DNA from: Bacteroidota bacterium
Lineage (GTDB): Bacteria; Bacteroidota; Bacteroidia; Chitinophagales; Chitinophagaceae
Reading direction: 5' to 3'
DNA length: 56,943 bases
Assembly: GCA_018268035.1 (NCBI GenBank)
Contig: JAFDXI010000027.1
Span: 1-56,943 of the forward strand
Shown: piece after piece, positions 36,077-45,619 of the stretch
Layout of the letters: each line of letters begins with the position of its first letter
How positions within the stretch are numbered: position 1 is the first letter of the stretch
Notes under the pieces: model-generated
Told to the model about the DNA's origin: nothing
Database searches by the model: none
Seen by the model: the letters and a program-made list of their open reading frames with translations, nothing else
Translations under genes and position numbers: made by a program

Positions 36077-37448
36077 CGGATCTCTTTTTGATAACTTTTA
36101 GTTGATCGCTGTTGATCATCCTATAGATAGTGGATTTGCCAACATTGAGTTTGCCTGCAACAGCCAATACATCATAATCATATTCATCCAGGTATTGTTG
36201 TATCAGTTTCAATGTATATTCTTTCAAAGTATAGTTGCCGTTTTTATTCGCACTGGAGCGGATAATTTTAAAATTGATTTGTATATCTGCTTCATTAATT
36301 TCATCACCTTCACTCATTACACATGCCAGTTCAATCACTGATTTCAATTCACGTACATTACCAGGAAAACTATGATTCATCAGTTTTTGTTTCGCATCGG
36401 ATGATAAACGTTTCTTATCAATATAGTTTTCTTTACAAAACTGATCAATAAAAAATTTTGCTATCAATAGTATATCATTTTCCCTCTCCCTTAATGGTGG
36501 TAACTGAATGGGCAAACCAAGCAGGCGGTAATATAAATCTTCTCTGAAATTTCCCTTAGCAACTTCTTCCTGCAAGTTGCGGTGTGTGGCTACAATAATG
36601 CGTGGATTGATTTTGATGATTTCATTGCTGCCAATACGGGTTATTTCTTTTTCCTGAAGTGTACGTAATAATTTCGCCTGGAGGTTAATGTCCATTTCAC
36701 CTATCTCATCCAAAAACAAAGTGCCTTTGTTTGCTTCTTCAAATTTACCAATGCGCCTGTTGGCTGCCCCGGTAAAAGCGCCTTTTTCATGTCCAAAAAG
36801 TTCACTTTCAAGCAGGTCTTTTGGAATGGCTGCAACATTTACAGGAACAAATGCCTGCTTCTTTCTCTCTGAATTGAAATGAATAGCCTTGGCCACCAGT
36901 TCTTTACCGGTTCCCGTTTCACCGCTGATTGAAACTGTAATGTTGGTTGTTGCGGCTTTTGTCATCAGGTGAAAAACTTTCTTGATGGAGCTGCTGTTGC
37001 CGATGATAATATTTTGAAAAGTATATTTTCTTTCTACTTCCTGTTTCAGGGTTTCCACTTCTTTCTTCAGCTCTAAATTTTCCCGCAGGTTTTGGATAGC
37101 CATCCAGAGGCGTTGTTCTGTGTCGCCATCTTTTACAATATAATCATGCACACCTTTTTTGAAAAGGTCAATTGCAATTTTTATATCTTCCTGGCCGGAA
37201 ATAATAATGACTTCTGTTTCAGGACTTATTTCCCTGATTTGATTTAGCAATACATCACCTTTTACATCAGGCATGTAATAATCAAGTGTAATGATGTCTG
37301 GTTTTTCGTGCAGTGCTGCAGACAATTCTTTAGCCGAATAAAATTTTTTTACCTGGTAATCTGGATTAAGTGATAAATAATGTCCTAACCTGGCAACATA
37401 AACTTCATCGTCATCTACAACAAATATGCGGATGGCCTCTCTTAGCAT
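36069..37448 (-). CDS. Sigma-54-dependent response regulator (NtrC/AtoC type)
   Basis: The protein is 459 residues. The receiver domain has acidic residues DDD (12-14) and phosphoacceptor D56 in TLDYYMP. The AAA+ domain has Walker A GETGTGKE (176-183), the sigma-54 contact loop GAFTGA (223-228) and Walker [10 protein letters not shown]. The C-terminus (about 425-455) is a Fis-type HTH ([20 protein letters not shown]). It activates transcription from -24/-12 promoters when phosphorylated. The Hpt gene follows at once. Because both lie beside the eCIS effector, control of the eCIS is possible, but no -24/-12 site was found at its promoter region. Confidence 0.93.
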   Translation of the reverse strand: MLREAIRIFVVDDDEVYVARLGHYLSLNPDYQVKKFYSAKELSAALHEKPDIITLDYYMPDVKGDVLLNQIREISPETEVIIISGQEDIKIAIDLFKKGVHDYIVKDGDTEQRLWMAIQNLRENLELKKEVETLKQEVERKYTFQNIIIGNSSSIKKVFHLMTKAATTNITVSISGETGTGKELVAKAIHFNSERKKQAFVPVNVAAIPKDLLESELFGHEKGAFTGAANRRIGKFEEANKGTLFLDEIGEMDINLQAKLLRTLQEKEITRIGSNEIIKINPRIIVATHRNLQEEVAKGNFREDLYYRLLGLPIQLPPLRERENDILLIAKFFIDQFCKENYIDKKRLSSDAKQKLMNHSFPGNVRELKSVIELACVMSEGDEINEADIQINFKIIRSSANKNGNYTLKEYTLKLIQQYLDEYDYDVLAVAGKLNVGKSTIYRMINSDQLKVIKKRSDA

Positions 37449-37558
37449 AACGGATTTTACAATTGCAAAATAACGTTTAAATACATTACAAAATTATAAT
37501 AATAAACTGTTTTTTTGCCGTTGCTACTTTTTTAGCAGGCTTCCTAAGCCACAAACTA

Positions 37559-37566
37559 TATTTTTG
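37559..37566 (+). promoter_or_regulatory. Candidate -7 box for gatC
   Basis: TATTTTTG fits TAnnTTTG and lies 5 bp before the gatC ATG. No clear -33 TTTG was found at 19-bp spacing. On the opposite strand, CAAAATTA (37489-37496), read as TAATTTTG, could serve the response regulator gene. Confidence 0.35.
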
Positions 37567-37570
37567 CGTC

Positions 37571-37888
37571 ATGGAAATTACAACTGAAATGATTGACAGG
37601 CTTGCTCACCTGGCAAGGTTGCAATTTAATAAAGATGAGAAAAATACATTGAAAACCGACCTTGAAAAAATGATTGGTTTTGTAGAAAAATTGAAAGAGG
37701 TTGATACCACTGGTGTTGAACCATTGCTTCACATCACTGATGCAGTGAACGTTTGGAGAGATGATGAAGTAAAGCAAACCATCGCGAAAGAAGAAGCATT
37801 ATTAAACGCACCATTATCTGATGGAAATTTTTTCAAAGTACCTAAAGTGATAAAAAAAGAAAACGAAGAAAATAAATCAATTACTTAA
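37571..37888 (+). CDS. gatC: Asp-tRNA(Asn)/Glu-tRNA(Gln) amidotransferase subunit C
   Basis: The protein is 105 residues. It reads ITTEMIDRLAHLARLQFNKD, a middle KMIGFVEKLKEVDTTGVEPL, then NVWRDDEV and the C-terminal APLSDGNFFKVPKVI, which is the complete GatC pattern. GatC stabilises the GatA and GatB subunits of the amidotransferase that converts misacylated Glu-tRNA(Gln) or Asp-tRNA(Asn). The C-terminal KENEENKSIT extension is short. The ABC ATPase gene follows after 6 nt. gatA and gatB are not in the window. Confidence 0.96.
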   Translation: MEITTEMIDRLAHLARLQFNKDEKNTLKTDLEKMIGFVEKLKEVDTTGVEPLLHITDAVNVWRDDEVKQTIAKEEALLNAPLSDGNFFKVPKVIKKENEENKSIT

Positions 37889-37894
37889 AAGTTT

Positions 37895-38599
37895 ATGCAG
37901 CCTGTAATAGAATTACAACAAATCCGCAAAACATATTTCATGGGTTCTAATACCCTTGAAGTATTAAAAGGTATTTCATTGACGATAAATAAAAACGAAT
38001 ATGTAGCATTGATGGGGCCGAGTGGTAGTGGAAAAAGTACATTGATGAATATACTCGGTTGCCTTGATACACCTACAAACGGCAATTATATTTTGAATGG
38101 AAAAGATGTAAGTAAAATGCCTGATGATGACCTGGCAGAAGTGAGAAATGTAGAGATAGGTTTTGTATTTCAGCAATTTAATTTATTGCCAAGATTGACT
38201 GCAGTTGAGAATGTTGCTTTGCCTTTGATCTATGCAGGCATCAGTAAAAAGGAAAGAACAGAAAGGGCAATGGAAGCTTTGAAAAAAGTGGCATTAGCCG
38301 ACAGGAGCCATCACAAACCAAATGAAATGAGTGGCGGGCAGATACAACGTGTGGCAATTGCAAGAGCTGTCGTAAACAATCCTTCTTTATTATTGGCTGA
38401 TGAACCAACTGGTAATCTTGATACAAAAACATCTATAGAAGTGATGGAGATTTTCGGGCAGATACAAGCTGCAGGCAACACCGTTGTATTAGTAACGCAT
38501 GAAGAAGATATTGCTGAATATGCCAAACGCATTGTGCGTTTACGCGATGGAAATATTGAAAGCGATAATTTGAAGCAACTTGAAACAATAATGGCTTAA
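37895..38599 (+). CDS. ABC transporter ATP-binding protein, LolD/MacB type
   Basis: The protein is 234 residues. It has Walker [10 protein letters not shown] (residues 49-57), Q-loop QQFNLLP, signature [14 protein letters not shown], Walker [13 protein letters not shown] and the switch-loop histidine [13 protein letters not shown]. The [16 protein letters not shown] and [17 protein letters not shown] segments place it with the LolD/MacB/FtsE-like ATPases that drive lipoprotein or macrolide-type exporters. The cognate permease is not adjacent, since gatC lies upstream and a MITE plus an opposing gene downstream. Its substrate cannot be named. Confidence 0.93.
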   Translation: MQPVIELQQIRKTYFMGSNTLEVLKGISLTINKNEYVALMGPSGSGKSTLMNILGCLDTPTNGNYILNGKDVSKMPDDDLAEVRNVEIGFVFQQFNLLPRLTAVENVALPLIYAGISKKERTERAMEALKKVALADRSHHKPNEMSGGQIQRVAIARAVVNNPSLLLADEPTGNLDTKTSIEVMEIFGQIQAAGNTVVLVTHEEDIAEYAKRIVRLRDGNIESDNLKQLETIMA

Positions 38600-38628
38600 T
38601 GGTTTTTCAACTTTTTTAGATTCTTTTT

Positions 38629-38753
38629 CATTGGTGTCCGATTAAATATGATGAGCCTTTGCTTTTCAAGACCTCATCCGCCTATGGCGGACTTAGAGCC
38701 CTTACTGGCAAAGGGTTTCAGCTATTTTAAATAATTTTAATCGGACAACAATG
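38629..38753. mobile_element. MITE-like element, 125 bp, with 9-bp target duplication
   Basis: The left end CATTGGTGTCCGATTAAA (38629-38646) pairs with the complement of the right end (TTTAATCGGACAACAATG, 38736-38753) at all but one position. The element is flanked by a perfect 9-bp direct repeat ATTCTTTTT (38620-38628 and 38754-38762). It has no coding capacity and contains two further hairpins: TCCGCC/GGCGGA at 38677-38691 and CCCTT/AAGGG at 38699-38715. This is the structure of a non-autonomous DNA transposon. A 9-bp duplication fits IS4-type transposition, which is inference. It lies between two convergent genes and may serve as a terminator. Confidence 0.85.
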
Positions 38754-38769
38754 ATTCTTTTTATATTTT

Positions 38770-40401
38770 TTAGGCGTTCAATTCACCTTCTGCATACATC
38801 CTTCTCATTTCTTTTTTATCAAATTTTCCAACACTTGTTTTTGGAATTGAATTTACATACACATAACTATCGGGCAATTGATATGAAAGAAAATCCCTCA
38901 ACAGAAATTGTTTTAATTCATCGCCTGTTACCATTTCATTTTCATCTCTCAAAACTATCACTGCCAATGGTCTTTCTCCCCATTTTGCATCAGGTATTGC
39001 AATCACCGATGCTTCTTTCACTTTAGGATGTGCCATTATAGCCATCTCTAATACAACACTCGAAATCCATTCACCACCGCTTTTCACCAGATCTTTCGAT
39101 CTGTCTGTTATTTCCATATAACCGTCTTCATCTATTGTGCCTACATCACCTGTTTTAAACCAACCATCTTCGCTAAAACTATCACGGTTATTTGTTTTAA
39201 AATAATTATCCACTACCCATACACCCCTGATTTCAAATTCACCAATTGTCTTTCCATCACGTGGTGCAATGCTGCCATCTTCTTTCACTGCCCTGATTTC
39301 AACACAGGGACATTCGATGCCTTGCTTTCCTCTTATTTTTAATTGTGCTGCATCATCAAGTCTTTCATGTTTGGACTGCAACCTGCTGACAGTTCCCAAT
39401 GGTGAAGTTTCTGTCATTCCCCAGGCATGCACACCGGGTATTCCAAAATCTTTTTCGAAACCTTCAATCAAACTTATTGGTAATGCTGAACCTCCGATAA
39501 GATATTCTTCAAGCAATAGTTTTTCTTTCGGTGGATTTTTCTTCATTGCATCATAAATGCCCATCCATATTGTCGGCACTCCATTTGCTTTATTTATTTT
39601 TTCTTCTGATAATATTTTTATCATGGCATCTGGTTGAAAATGTAATGAAGGCATCACCATCTCAGCGCCTGCAAGAACGCATGCATAAGGAAAGCCCCAC
39701 GCCATCACATGAAACTGTGGTACTACTATCAATATCCTGTCTTTATCACTGATGCATGCAGCATTAGGAGCAATAATTCCCATTGCATGTAAATAAGTTG
39801 ACCGGTGAGAATATAAAACACCTTTTGGTTGTCCCGTTGTTCCGCTTGTGTAACACATAGCACAGGCATCATGCTCATCCACTTCTACCCAGTCAAAATC
39901 TTCTGAAACATTCTTTAAAAGATCTTCATACAAAATGATGTTGTTTAATGTTGATGAAAAATTTTCAGGTGCATTTAAAATAATAAAATGTTCAACAGTT
40001 GTGATCAGTGGTGCGATTTTTTCAAGAATGGGAACAAGTGTTGCATCAGCAAAAATTACTCTGTCTTCAGCATGGTTGATGATGAATTCTATTTGTGCCG
40101 GAAACAACCGCACATTGATGGTATGGCAAACGGCGCCAATGCCGGGAATGGCGTAATATAATTCTACATGTTGGTGATGGTTCCAGGCAAATGTGCCCAC
40201 CATATCACCAGGTTGTATGCCTAATTTATTTACTAAAGCATTTGCCAGTTTTTTACAGGTTTTGTGCATGTCAGAAAAACTGTATTCATGTCTTGTGCCA
40301 TTCGGTTGTATGCTGATAATTTTTTTCTTCGGAAATACACGGGCGCCATATTCAAGTATGACCGTTGTAGTGAGCGGGTAATGCATCATTTGTCCTTTCA
40401 T
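38770..40401 (-). CDS. Fatty acid (medium/long-chain acyl)-CoA ligase, AMP-binding family
   Basis: The protein is 543 residues. The AMP-binding P-loop YTSGTTGQPKG is at 184-194. Motif GMTETSP follows, then DGWFKTGDVGTIDEDGYMEI, DRSKDLVKSGGEWIS and the C-terminal swinging-domain lysine in KTSVGKFDKK (K526). It activates a carboxylic acid as an acyl-adenylate and transfers it to CoA. The pattern FHVMAWGFPYACVLAGAEMV fits AlkK-like fatty acyl-CoA synthetases. Chain-length preference cannot be read from sequence. Translation could begin at residue 1 (MKGQMMHYPL) or at Met5 or Met6. Confidence 0.93.
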   Translation of the reverse strand: MKGQMMHYPLTTTVILEYGARVFPKKKIISIQPNGTRHEYSFSDMHKTCKKLANALVNKLGIQPGDMVGTFAWNHHQHVELYYAIPGIGAVCHTINVRLFPAQIEFIINHAEDRVIFADATLVPILEKIAPLITTVEHFIILNAPENFSSTLNNIILYEDLLKNVSEDFDWVEVDEHDACAMCYTSGTTGQPKGVLYSHRSTYLHAMGIIAPNAACISDKDRILIVVPQFHVMAWGFPYACVLAGAEMVMPSLHFQPDAMIKILSEEKINKANGVPTIWMGIYDAMKKNPPKEKLLLEEYLIGGSALPISLIEGFEKDFGIPGVHAWGMTETSPLGTVSRLQSKHERLDDAAQLKIRGKQGIECPCVEIRAVKEDGSIAPRDGKTIGEFEIRGVWVVDNYFKTNNRDSFSEDGWFKTGDVGTIDEDGYMEITDRSKDLVKSGGEWISSVVLEMAIMAHPKVKEASVIAIPDAKWGERPLAVIVLRDENEMVTGDELKQFLLRDFLSYQLPDSYVYVNSIPKTSVGKFDKKEMRRMYAEGELNA

Positions 40402-40609
40402 GCCTGTAATTTTTTTATTTAAATAAATTTTATTTCAAAAAGAATAACAATGAACCTGAACTTTTTTTTGAAGATACAATCGTAGAATAATGATTCAACA
40501 CAATAATATTTTTTTAAAATACGGAATTGCTTGTTTGTATGTGACGTAAGATAAAAATAATTTTGATTGACAAAATAAATCAACACATATCAATATTCCA
40601 GTTGTGCTT

Positions 40610-40640
40610 TTTTTTAAGAAAATTATAGTTTCTTAAAAAA
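40610..40640. terminator. Perfect 12-bp palindrome downstream of sdaA
   Basis: TTTTTTAAGAAA (40610-40621) and TTTCTTAAAAAA (40629-40640) are exactly complementary across a 7-base loop, ending 41 nt below the sdaA stop. It is all A/T except for one G/C pair. It could be a terminator for sdaA or a binding site. The rest of 40402-40681 is AT-rich with nothing else supported. Confidence 0.45.
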
Positions 40641-40681
40641 TCATTCTTAATATCGGATTCAGATGTTTAATCGTTGATAAA

Positions 40682-42097
40682 TCAACATTCTTTCAGGCCT
40701 AATGGTATGTTTAAGGCAAGTCCGCCTTCAGCAGTTTCTTTGTATTTGGTATTCATATCTTTAGCCGTATCCCACATGGTTTTTATTACTTTGTCGAGGC
40801 TTACCCTTGCAAAATCGGGTGTGCTTTGCAATGCAAGTTGCGATGCAGTGATAGCTTTGATAGCACCCATTGTGTTGCGTTCAATACAGGGTATCTGCAC
40901 CAAACCACCGATAGGGTCACAGGTCATACCGAGATGATGTTCCATTGAAATTTCTGCTGCCATTAATGCTTGTCTTTGTGTGCCCCCGAGGCTTTCAGTA
41001 AGTGCTGCTGCTGCCATTGATGATGACACACCGATTTCAGCCTGGCAGCCACCCATCGCTGCAGAGATGGTAGACTCTTTTTTGAAGATGCTTCCGATTT
41101 CTGATGCGGTTAACAGGAAGCGGATAATTTTATCTTCATCATTACCATTGCAAAATGCAATAAAATATTGTAACACTGCCGGTATTACACCTGCCGCACC
41201 ATTAGTAGGTGCAGTAACAACCCGTCCAAAAGAAGCATTCTCTTCATTCACAGCCAATGCAAAACAACTTACCCAATCAAGGATATATTGAAAACTGTTA
41301 CCACCGTGTGTGATAGTATTTGTCCAGCTTTCATAGTCGTTATAATTGTTGTGTTGAATTAATTTTTTATTAAGGTCAAATGCCCTGCGCCTTACATGCA
41401 AGCCACCAGGCAATTCTCCTTTGCTGTGGCAACCGCGATACATACATTCTTTCATGGTTTGCCAGATTTTCAACACACCTTCACGTGTTTCTGATTCACT
41501 ACGCCAGGTATTTTCATTTTCCATCACCACTTCGTTAATGCTTAATCCTGTTTTCATACACCAGTGCATCAGGTCATCTGCAGTATCTATCGGGAATGGT
41601 AGGTCAACCTCTTGTGCGCCTGATGCATCTTCATTTTCTTTCACAACAAAGCCACCACCAATTGAATAAAATGTTTCAATTTCCTCAACACCATTTTCGC
41701 AAGTTGCTATAAAGCTTAAACCATTTGGATGAAAGGGAAGTGATTCCCGCATTAAAAACTGTACTTCCACATCAACCTGTTTTTTGCCATTCAACATGAG
41801 TTTTTTTTCAGATTCAATCTGCTGCACTTTTGATGTGATTGAATTTACATCAATAGTAACCGGGTCTTCGCCGCACAAACCCATCAGCACTGCAATATCA
41901 GTTCCATGGCCTTTTCCTGTTTTAGCAAGAGAACCATACAGTAATACTTTGACAGATCGGGTAGGTAGCAAAAGATTTTTTTTTTGTAAAGTCCGGGTGA
42001 AACGTTGTGATGCCCTCCACGGGCCTAATGTGTGTGAGCTCGAAGGGCCTACACCTATTTTAAACATATCAAAAACTGAAATTGCTTCATGTGGCAT
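40682..42097 (-). CDS. sdaA: L-serine ammonia-lyase (iron-sulfur, single chain)
   Basis: The protein is 471 residues. The N-terminal motif [20 protein letters not shown] marks the beta domain, and the C-terminal alpha domain has [36 protein letters not shown] and [20 protein letters not shown]. The cysteines of the last two blocks are those that hold the [4Fe-4S] cluster in the family. It deaminates L-serine to pyruvate and ammonia. Both domains are fused in one chain, as in E. coli SdaA, and the length is normal. It stands alone in the leftward direction. Confidence 0.96.
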   Translation of the reverse strand: MPHEAISVFDMFKIGVGPSSSHTLGPWRASQRFTRTLQKKNLLLPTRSVKVLLYGSLAKTGKGHGTDIAVLMGLCGEDPVTIDVNSITSKVQQIESEKKLMLNGKKQVDVEVQFLMRESLPFHPNGLSFIATCENGVEEIETFYSIGGGFVVKENEDASGAQEVDLPFPIDTADDLMHWCMKTGLSINEVVMENENTWRSESETREGVLKIWQTMKECMYRGCHSKGELPGGLHVRRRAFDLNKKLIQHNNYNDYESWTNTITHGGNSFQYILDWVSCFALAVNEENASFGRVVTAPTNGAAGVIPAVLQYFIAFCNGNDEDKIIRFLLTASEIGSIFKKESTISAAMGGCQAEIGVSSSMAAAALTESLGGTQRQALMAAEISMEHHLGMTCDPIGGLVQIPCIERNTMGAIKAITASQLALQSTPDFARVSLDKVIKTMWDTAKDMNTKYKETAEGGLALNIPLGLKEC

Positions 42098-42245
42098 ACT
42101 GTAAAGTTAAGCGGGTGAATTGAATTGTTTTAGATTTAAAAAAATTAAAAAAATTGATCATTGTTACAACGCTTTTAACTTTTCAATAGTCTCTGTTTAT
42201 ATTTTTTTGCATGATTTACGTTTTTTAAAGTATAAAAATTCATTT

Positions 42246-42935
42246 ATGAAGAAGATGCCTGCTATGGCTTTTATTTTTTTAGGTATGGTTATTTTAAGCG
42301 CCTGCAATATCAATAATAATAGCAATACCAATCCGCAACAGGGATATTTCCTGGTTGCAAATGTATCACCTGATGCTCCGGCAGTAAGCATGTCAATAAA
42401 CAGTTCTTCATTTCTTACCAACCTTGCTTACGGTGCTTATACACCATATTATGGTGCAGCAGGTGGCATCTACAGCTTTGCAATATTTGGGACTTCATCA
42501 ACACCAGTATTGAGTAATACCATTACAATTTCGACCAATACATTATACAGTTATTTCTTGATTGACTCATTCAGTAATATTAAATCAAGTTTAGTAACAG
42601 ATAACATTCCTGCCACTTCTTCTGATTCAGTATATATCAGATTTTTTAACTTCAGTCCGAATGCTGGTTCTGTTTCATTAAGGGATTCTGCTTCCGGCAC
42701 ATTGTATTTTAGTAACAGGGCATTCAATGATCAAAGTACAAATACTTCTTATGCTAATTTTACCAGAATGGTTGCCGGTAATTATGATTTGCAACTAATG
42801 CTTTCAGATAGCACTTTGCAAGGTGGTAAATCATTCAGTTTGATTGGCGGCCATGTTTATACCCTGTTTGCAAAAGGATTTGATGGAGGAACAGGTAGTT
42901 CTGCTTTAGGTATTGGTCAGATAATGAATTATTAA
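42246..42935 (+). CDS. DUF4397-type lipoprotein
   Basis: The protein is 229 residues from ATG 42246, chosen over an upstream in-frame start because it gives a lipoprotein signal peptide, MKKMPAMAFIFLGMVILSAC, with C20 as the lipidated cysteine. The mature part has the DUF4397-like features FLVANVSPDAPAVSMSINSS, then a second similar block (YIRFFNFSPNAGSVSLRD), so it is a two-repeat beta-rich periplasmic or surface protein. Function unknown; this family is common in Bacteroidota. A strong terminator follows. Confidence 0.83.
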   Translation: MKKMPAMAFIFLGMVILSACNINNNSNTNPQQGYFLVANVSPDAPAVSMSINSSSFLTNLAYGAYTPYYGAAGGIYSFAIFGTSSTPVLSNTITISTNTLYSYFLIDSFSNIKSSLVTDNIPATSSDSVYIRFFNFSPNAGSVSLRDSASGTLYFSNRAFNDQSTNTSYANFTRMVAGNYDLQLMLSDSTLQGGKSFSLIGGHVYTLFAKGFDGGTGSSALGIGQIMNY

Positions 42936-42965
42936 AGAATTAGGAAAACACCATTTTGCAATGAG

Positions 42966-42996
42966 GCTGTCTCTGAAATCGGGACAGCTTTTTTTT
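42966..42996 (+). terminator. Intrinsic terminator after the DUF4397 lipoprotein gene
   Basis: The stem GCTGTCTC (42966-42973) pairs with GGGACAGC (42981-42988) with one T/G wobble, followed by eight T (42989-42996). It is the clearest intrinsic terminator in the window and lies 31 nt past the stop codon. Confidence 0.85.
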
Positions 42997-43076
42997 ACAC
43001 AGAATTGTTGTTATGTGGCCTTAATTTTTTTGTGTAAAATAGTTTGGAGATTAATTGAACTTTTCAGGCATTTCTT

Positions 43077-43553
43077 TCAACTATTTTTTTCTGTGTTTTT
43101 AATAGTATGCAATAGCTCATCTAACAAAGGCAATTGATAACGAACAATTTTTTCTTTTGCAATATTAATATCAAACCATGCTGCTTTATCCACTTCAGGA
43201 ATTTCAATTGTTTTGCCTGAATGTGGTGGCCAGTCAATCCTGATTATATTGCTTTTGATATGTGAAGAGTCGAAATCATTTTCTGTAGTAAATGCAAAAA
43301 CTGTTTTGCTCTTGCCGGATTTTACAGGAGATAAAGCGACAAAGTTTTCACAATTAATTTCTGACCCAAGTTCTTCTGCAAATTCTCTCTTTGCTGCAGT
43401 TAAAGGTGTTTCATCATCAAACTCCCCTTTGGGGATGCTCCATACACTTTTATCTTTTTTTGCCCAGAATGGTCCGCCAGGATGAACCAATAAGACTTCT
43501 ATACTATTATATTTTTTTCTGTACAATATTATTCCTGCACTTTTTTTACCCAT
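43077..43553 (-). CDS. Nudix hydrolase
   Basis: The protein is 158 residues. The Nudix box runs GEFDDETPLTAAKREFAEEL, with R56, E57, E60 and E61 intact, so it should be active. The spacing before the helix is one residue short of the textbook pattern. The N-terminal SAGIILYRKK and the WSIPKGEF element suggest an NTP- or ADP-ribose-type pyrophosphohydrolase rather than a house-cleaning MutT with known substrate. It is transcribed away from the carB fragment, and its own promoter was not identified. The substrate is unknown. Confidence 0.9.
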   Translation of the reverse strand: MGKKSAGIILYRKKYNSIEVLLVHPGGPFWAKKDKSVWSIPKGEFDDETPLTAAKREFAEELGSEINCENFVALSPVKSGKSKTVFAFTTENDFDSSHIKSNIIRIDWPPHSGKTIEIPEVDKAAWFDINIAKEKIVRYQLPLLDELLHTIKNTEKNS

Positions 43554-43576
43554 ATTATTCAGTTAACATTTTTATG

Positions 43577-43608
43577 TTTTGCAAGCTACAGTCTGAGTAT
43601 TACATTTG
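43577..43608 (+). promoter_or_regulatory. Bacteroidota-type promoter for the carB half gene
   Basis: TTTTG (43577-43581) and TACATTTG (43601-43608) are separated by 19 bp, the preferred spacing for the -33 TTTG and -7 TAnnTTTG elements. The TTG at 43606 lies inside the -7 box, so translation must start at the ATG 43624, 15 bp after the box. This is the best promoter match in the window. Confidence 0.65.
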
Positions 43609-43623
43609 CGCAATTTACTTGTA

Positions 43624-44817
43624 ATGAATCATACGCTTCAGCACAACGAATCAGTTCCATCTCAAAAGAAAAAAATTATTGTTTTAGGCAGTGGTCCCAA
43701 CAGGATAGGACAGGGCATTGAGTTTGATTATTGCTGCGTTCACGGGCTTTTGGCTATCAAAGAATGTGGCTATGAAGCCATCATGATTAATTGTAATCCT
43801 GAAACCGTTTCAACTGATTTTGATGTGGCTGACAAACTTTATTTTGAACCGGTTTACTGGGAACATTTGTGGGATATAATTGAACTGGAACAACCATATG
43901 GAGTCATTGTACAGTTGGGTGGACAAACAGCTCTGAAACTTGCAAAGAGATTACATCAACGAGGAATTAAAATTATCGGCACCTCGTTTGACAGCATGGA
44001 TATTGCAGAAGACCGTGGCAGGTTCAGTGATTTATTAAAAGAGCTGGAAGTGCCCTATCCTGAATACGGGACAGCCTTTACCGCAGATGAAGCTATTGAA
44101 GTGGCTAATAAAGTGGGCTATCCTGTTTTGGTGAGGCCGAGTTATGTATTAGGCGGCCAGCGTATGCGGATTGTGATTAATGATGATGATTTGGAAAAAG
44201 CAGTTGTTAGTTTATTAAAACATATCCCAGATAATAAAATTTTAATTGATCATTTCCTGGATCGTTGCCAGGAAGCAGAAATTGATGGAATCTTCGACGG
44301 TGAAACATTTCATGTCATGGGTGTGATGGAACACATCGAACCTGCAGGCATTCATAGCGGTGACAGTAATGCAGTATTGCCTGCATTCAATCTTACTCCA
44401 TTGGTGGTTACAACAATGGAATATTATGCAGAAAAAATTGCAAGAGCGCTTGACATCCGTGGTTTAATTAACATACAGTTCGCCATCAAAGACAATAAGG
44501 TTTTTGTGATTGAAGCCAACCCGCGAGCAAGCCGCACCACTCCTTTTATTGCTAAAGCATATCAAATACCTTATTTGAATATTGCTACTAAAGTGATGCT
44601 GGATGAAGTGAAACTGAAAGACCTGGATTTTGAAAAAAAATTAGATGGCTTTGCAATCAAAGAGCCGGTTTTTAGTTTCAATAAGTTTCCTAATGTTAAC
44701 AAAGAGCTTGGCCCTGAAATGAAAAGTACAGGCGAGGCTATTCGTTTTATTAAAGATTTACGCGACCCTTACTTCAGGCAGTTGTATAAAGAAAAGAGTA
44801 TGTACCTGAGTAAGTAA
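43624..44817 (+). CDS. Half-length carbamoyl-phosphate synthase large subunit (C-terminal ATP-grasp unit)
   Basis: The protein is 397 residues. VLGSGPNRIGQGIEFDYCCV (about 20-39), MINCNPETVSTDFDVADKLY, VQLGGQTALKLA, VGYPVLVRPSYVLGGQRMRI, MEHIEPAGIHSGDSN and VFVIEANPRASRTTPFIAKA match E. coli CarB from about residue 556 to 930. This is the second synthetase unit, which phosphorylates carbamate. The N-terminal carboxyphosphate unit and the C-terminal allosteric MGS domain are both absent: a promoter and an opposing gene lie just upstream, and 131 nt of non-coding sequence downstream. It is therefore a half-size CarB with its own promoter. Either a partner half lies elsewhere or this is a paralogue. 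The name carB is withheld for that reason. Confidence 0.88.
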   Translation: MNHTLQHNESVPSQKKKIIVLGSGPNRIGQGIEFDYCCVHGLLAIKECGYEAIMINCNPETVSTDFDVADKLYFEPVYWEHLWDIIELEQPYGVIVQLGGQTALKLAKRLHQRGIKIIGTSFDSMDIAEDRGRFSDLLKELEVPYPEYGTAFTADEAIEVANKVGYPVLVRPSYVLGGQRMRIVINDDDLEKAVVSLLKHIPDNKILIDHFLDRCQEAEIDGIFDGETFHVMGVMEHIEPAGIHSGDSNAVLPAFNLTPLVVTTMEYYAEKIARALDIRGLINIQFAIKDNKVFVIEANPRASRTTPFIAKAYQIPYLNIATKVMLDEVKLKDLDFEKKLDGFAIKEPVFSFNKFPNVNKELGPEMKSTGEAIRFIKDLRDPYFRQLYKEKSMYLSK

Positions 44818-44948
44818 CATGGGAATACTCAAACTGAATTTTTACTCATGAAAAGAAACATCAGGAAATTTTCATTTTCATATCCAGTTTGATGAATGTT
44901 TTCTTAATGCAAAATTCCTTCTGACTAAAATCAATAAAAAATATACAC

Positions 44949-45500
44949 ATGAAAAGTTTTGTAAGTGTTGTTGCATTGATGTTGCTGTTTTCTTTTTGTG
45001 ATGCACAACAATTAACTGCAAACGAAATTATTAAACAATCCTGTGTGGATGCAGGCAGGCAACATAAAAATGTATTCGTTATTTTTCATGCATCCTGGTG
45101 TGGTTGGTGCAGGAAAATGGATAGCAGCATCAACGATGCTTCGTGCAAAAAATATTTTCATGATAACTATGTGTTCACGCACCTCACCGTTTTTGAAACT
45201 GAAGATAAAGCGTCTCTGAATACTCCAGGAGGTAAAGAATTTTTAACCGCGCATCATGCAGCCGACCAGGGCATACCGGCTTGGTTTATTTTTGATAAAG
45301 ATGGTAACCTGCTGGCAGACTCACAATTGAGGAAACCTGGTGAGAGCACAGATTCAGAAGGTAGTAATGTTGGTTGCCCTGCCAATGAAACTGAGATTGA
45401 TTATTTTATCAACGTACTAAAGAAAACTTCTAAAATGACAAATAAAGATATTGTTGCTGTTAAAACAAGGTTTGCAAAGAATGCTGTTACCGCTCACTAA
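44949..45500 (+). CDS. Secreted thioredoxin-like protein
   Basis: The protein is 183 residues with a signal peptide (MKSFVSVVALMLLFSFCDAQ). The thioredoxin-fold active site is FHASWCGWCRKMD, with C51/C54 in the CxxC position, followed by a cis-Pro-like GIPAWFIFDKDGNLL. It is likely a periplasmic thiol:disulfide oxidoreductase of the DUF255/TlpA-like group. The substrate is unknown. It has its own 131-nt upstream spacer after the carB half gene and no visible partner. Confidence 0.85.
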   Translation: MKSFVSVVALMLLFSFCDAQQLTANEIIKQSCVDAGRQHKNVFVIFHASWCGWCRKMDSSINDASCKKYFHDNYVFTHLTVFETEDKASLNTPGGKEFLTAHHAADQGIPAWFIFDKDGNLLADSQLRKPGESTDSEGSNVGCPANETEIDYFINVLKKTSKMTNKDIVAVKTRFAKNAVTAH

Positions 45501-45619
45501 ACACTCATTTCTTTTTTCTAATTCTTTTTTGAATTCATTTTATTATTCATTCATTTATTGTACACAGTACTGGCGATTTTATTTTTAATAATCCTGTGAA
45601 AAATATATGGCGAAAACAT

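Noticed and set aside
42120-42245. Upstream extension of the DUF4397 protein
   Set aside because: The lipoprotein signal peptide begins at the ATG at 42246; the extension would hide it.
43606-43623. TTG start for the carB half gene
   Set aside because: It overlaps the -7 promoter box TACATTTG, so it cannot be transcribed as a start codon from that promoter; ATG 43624 is better.
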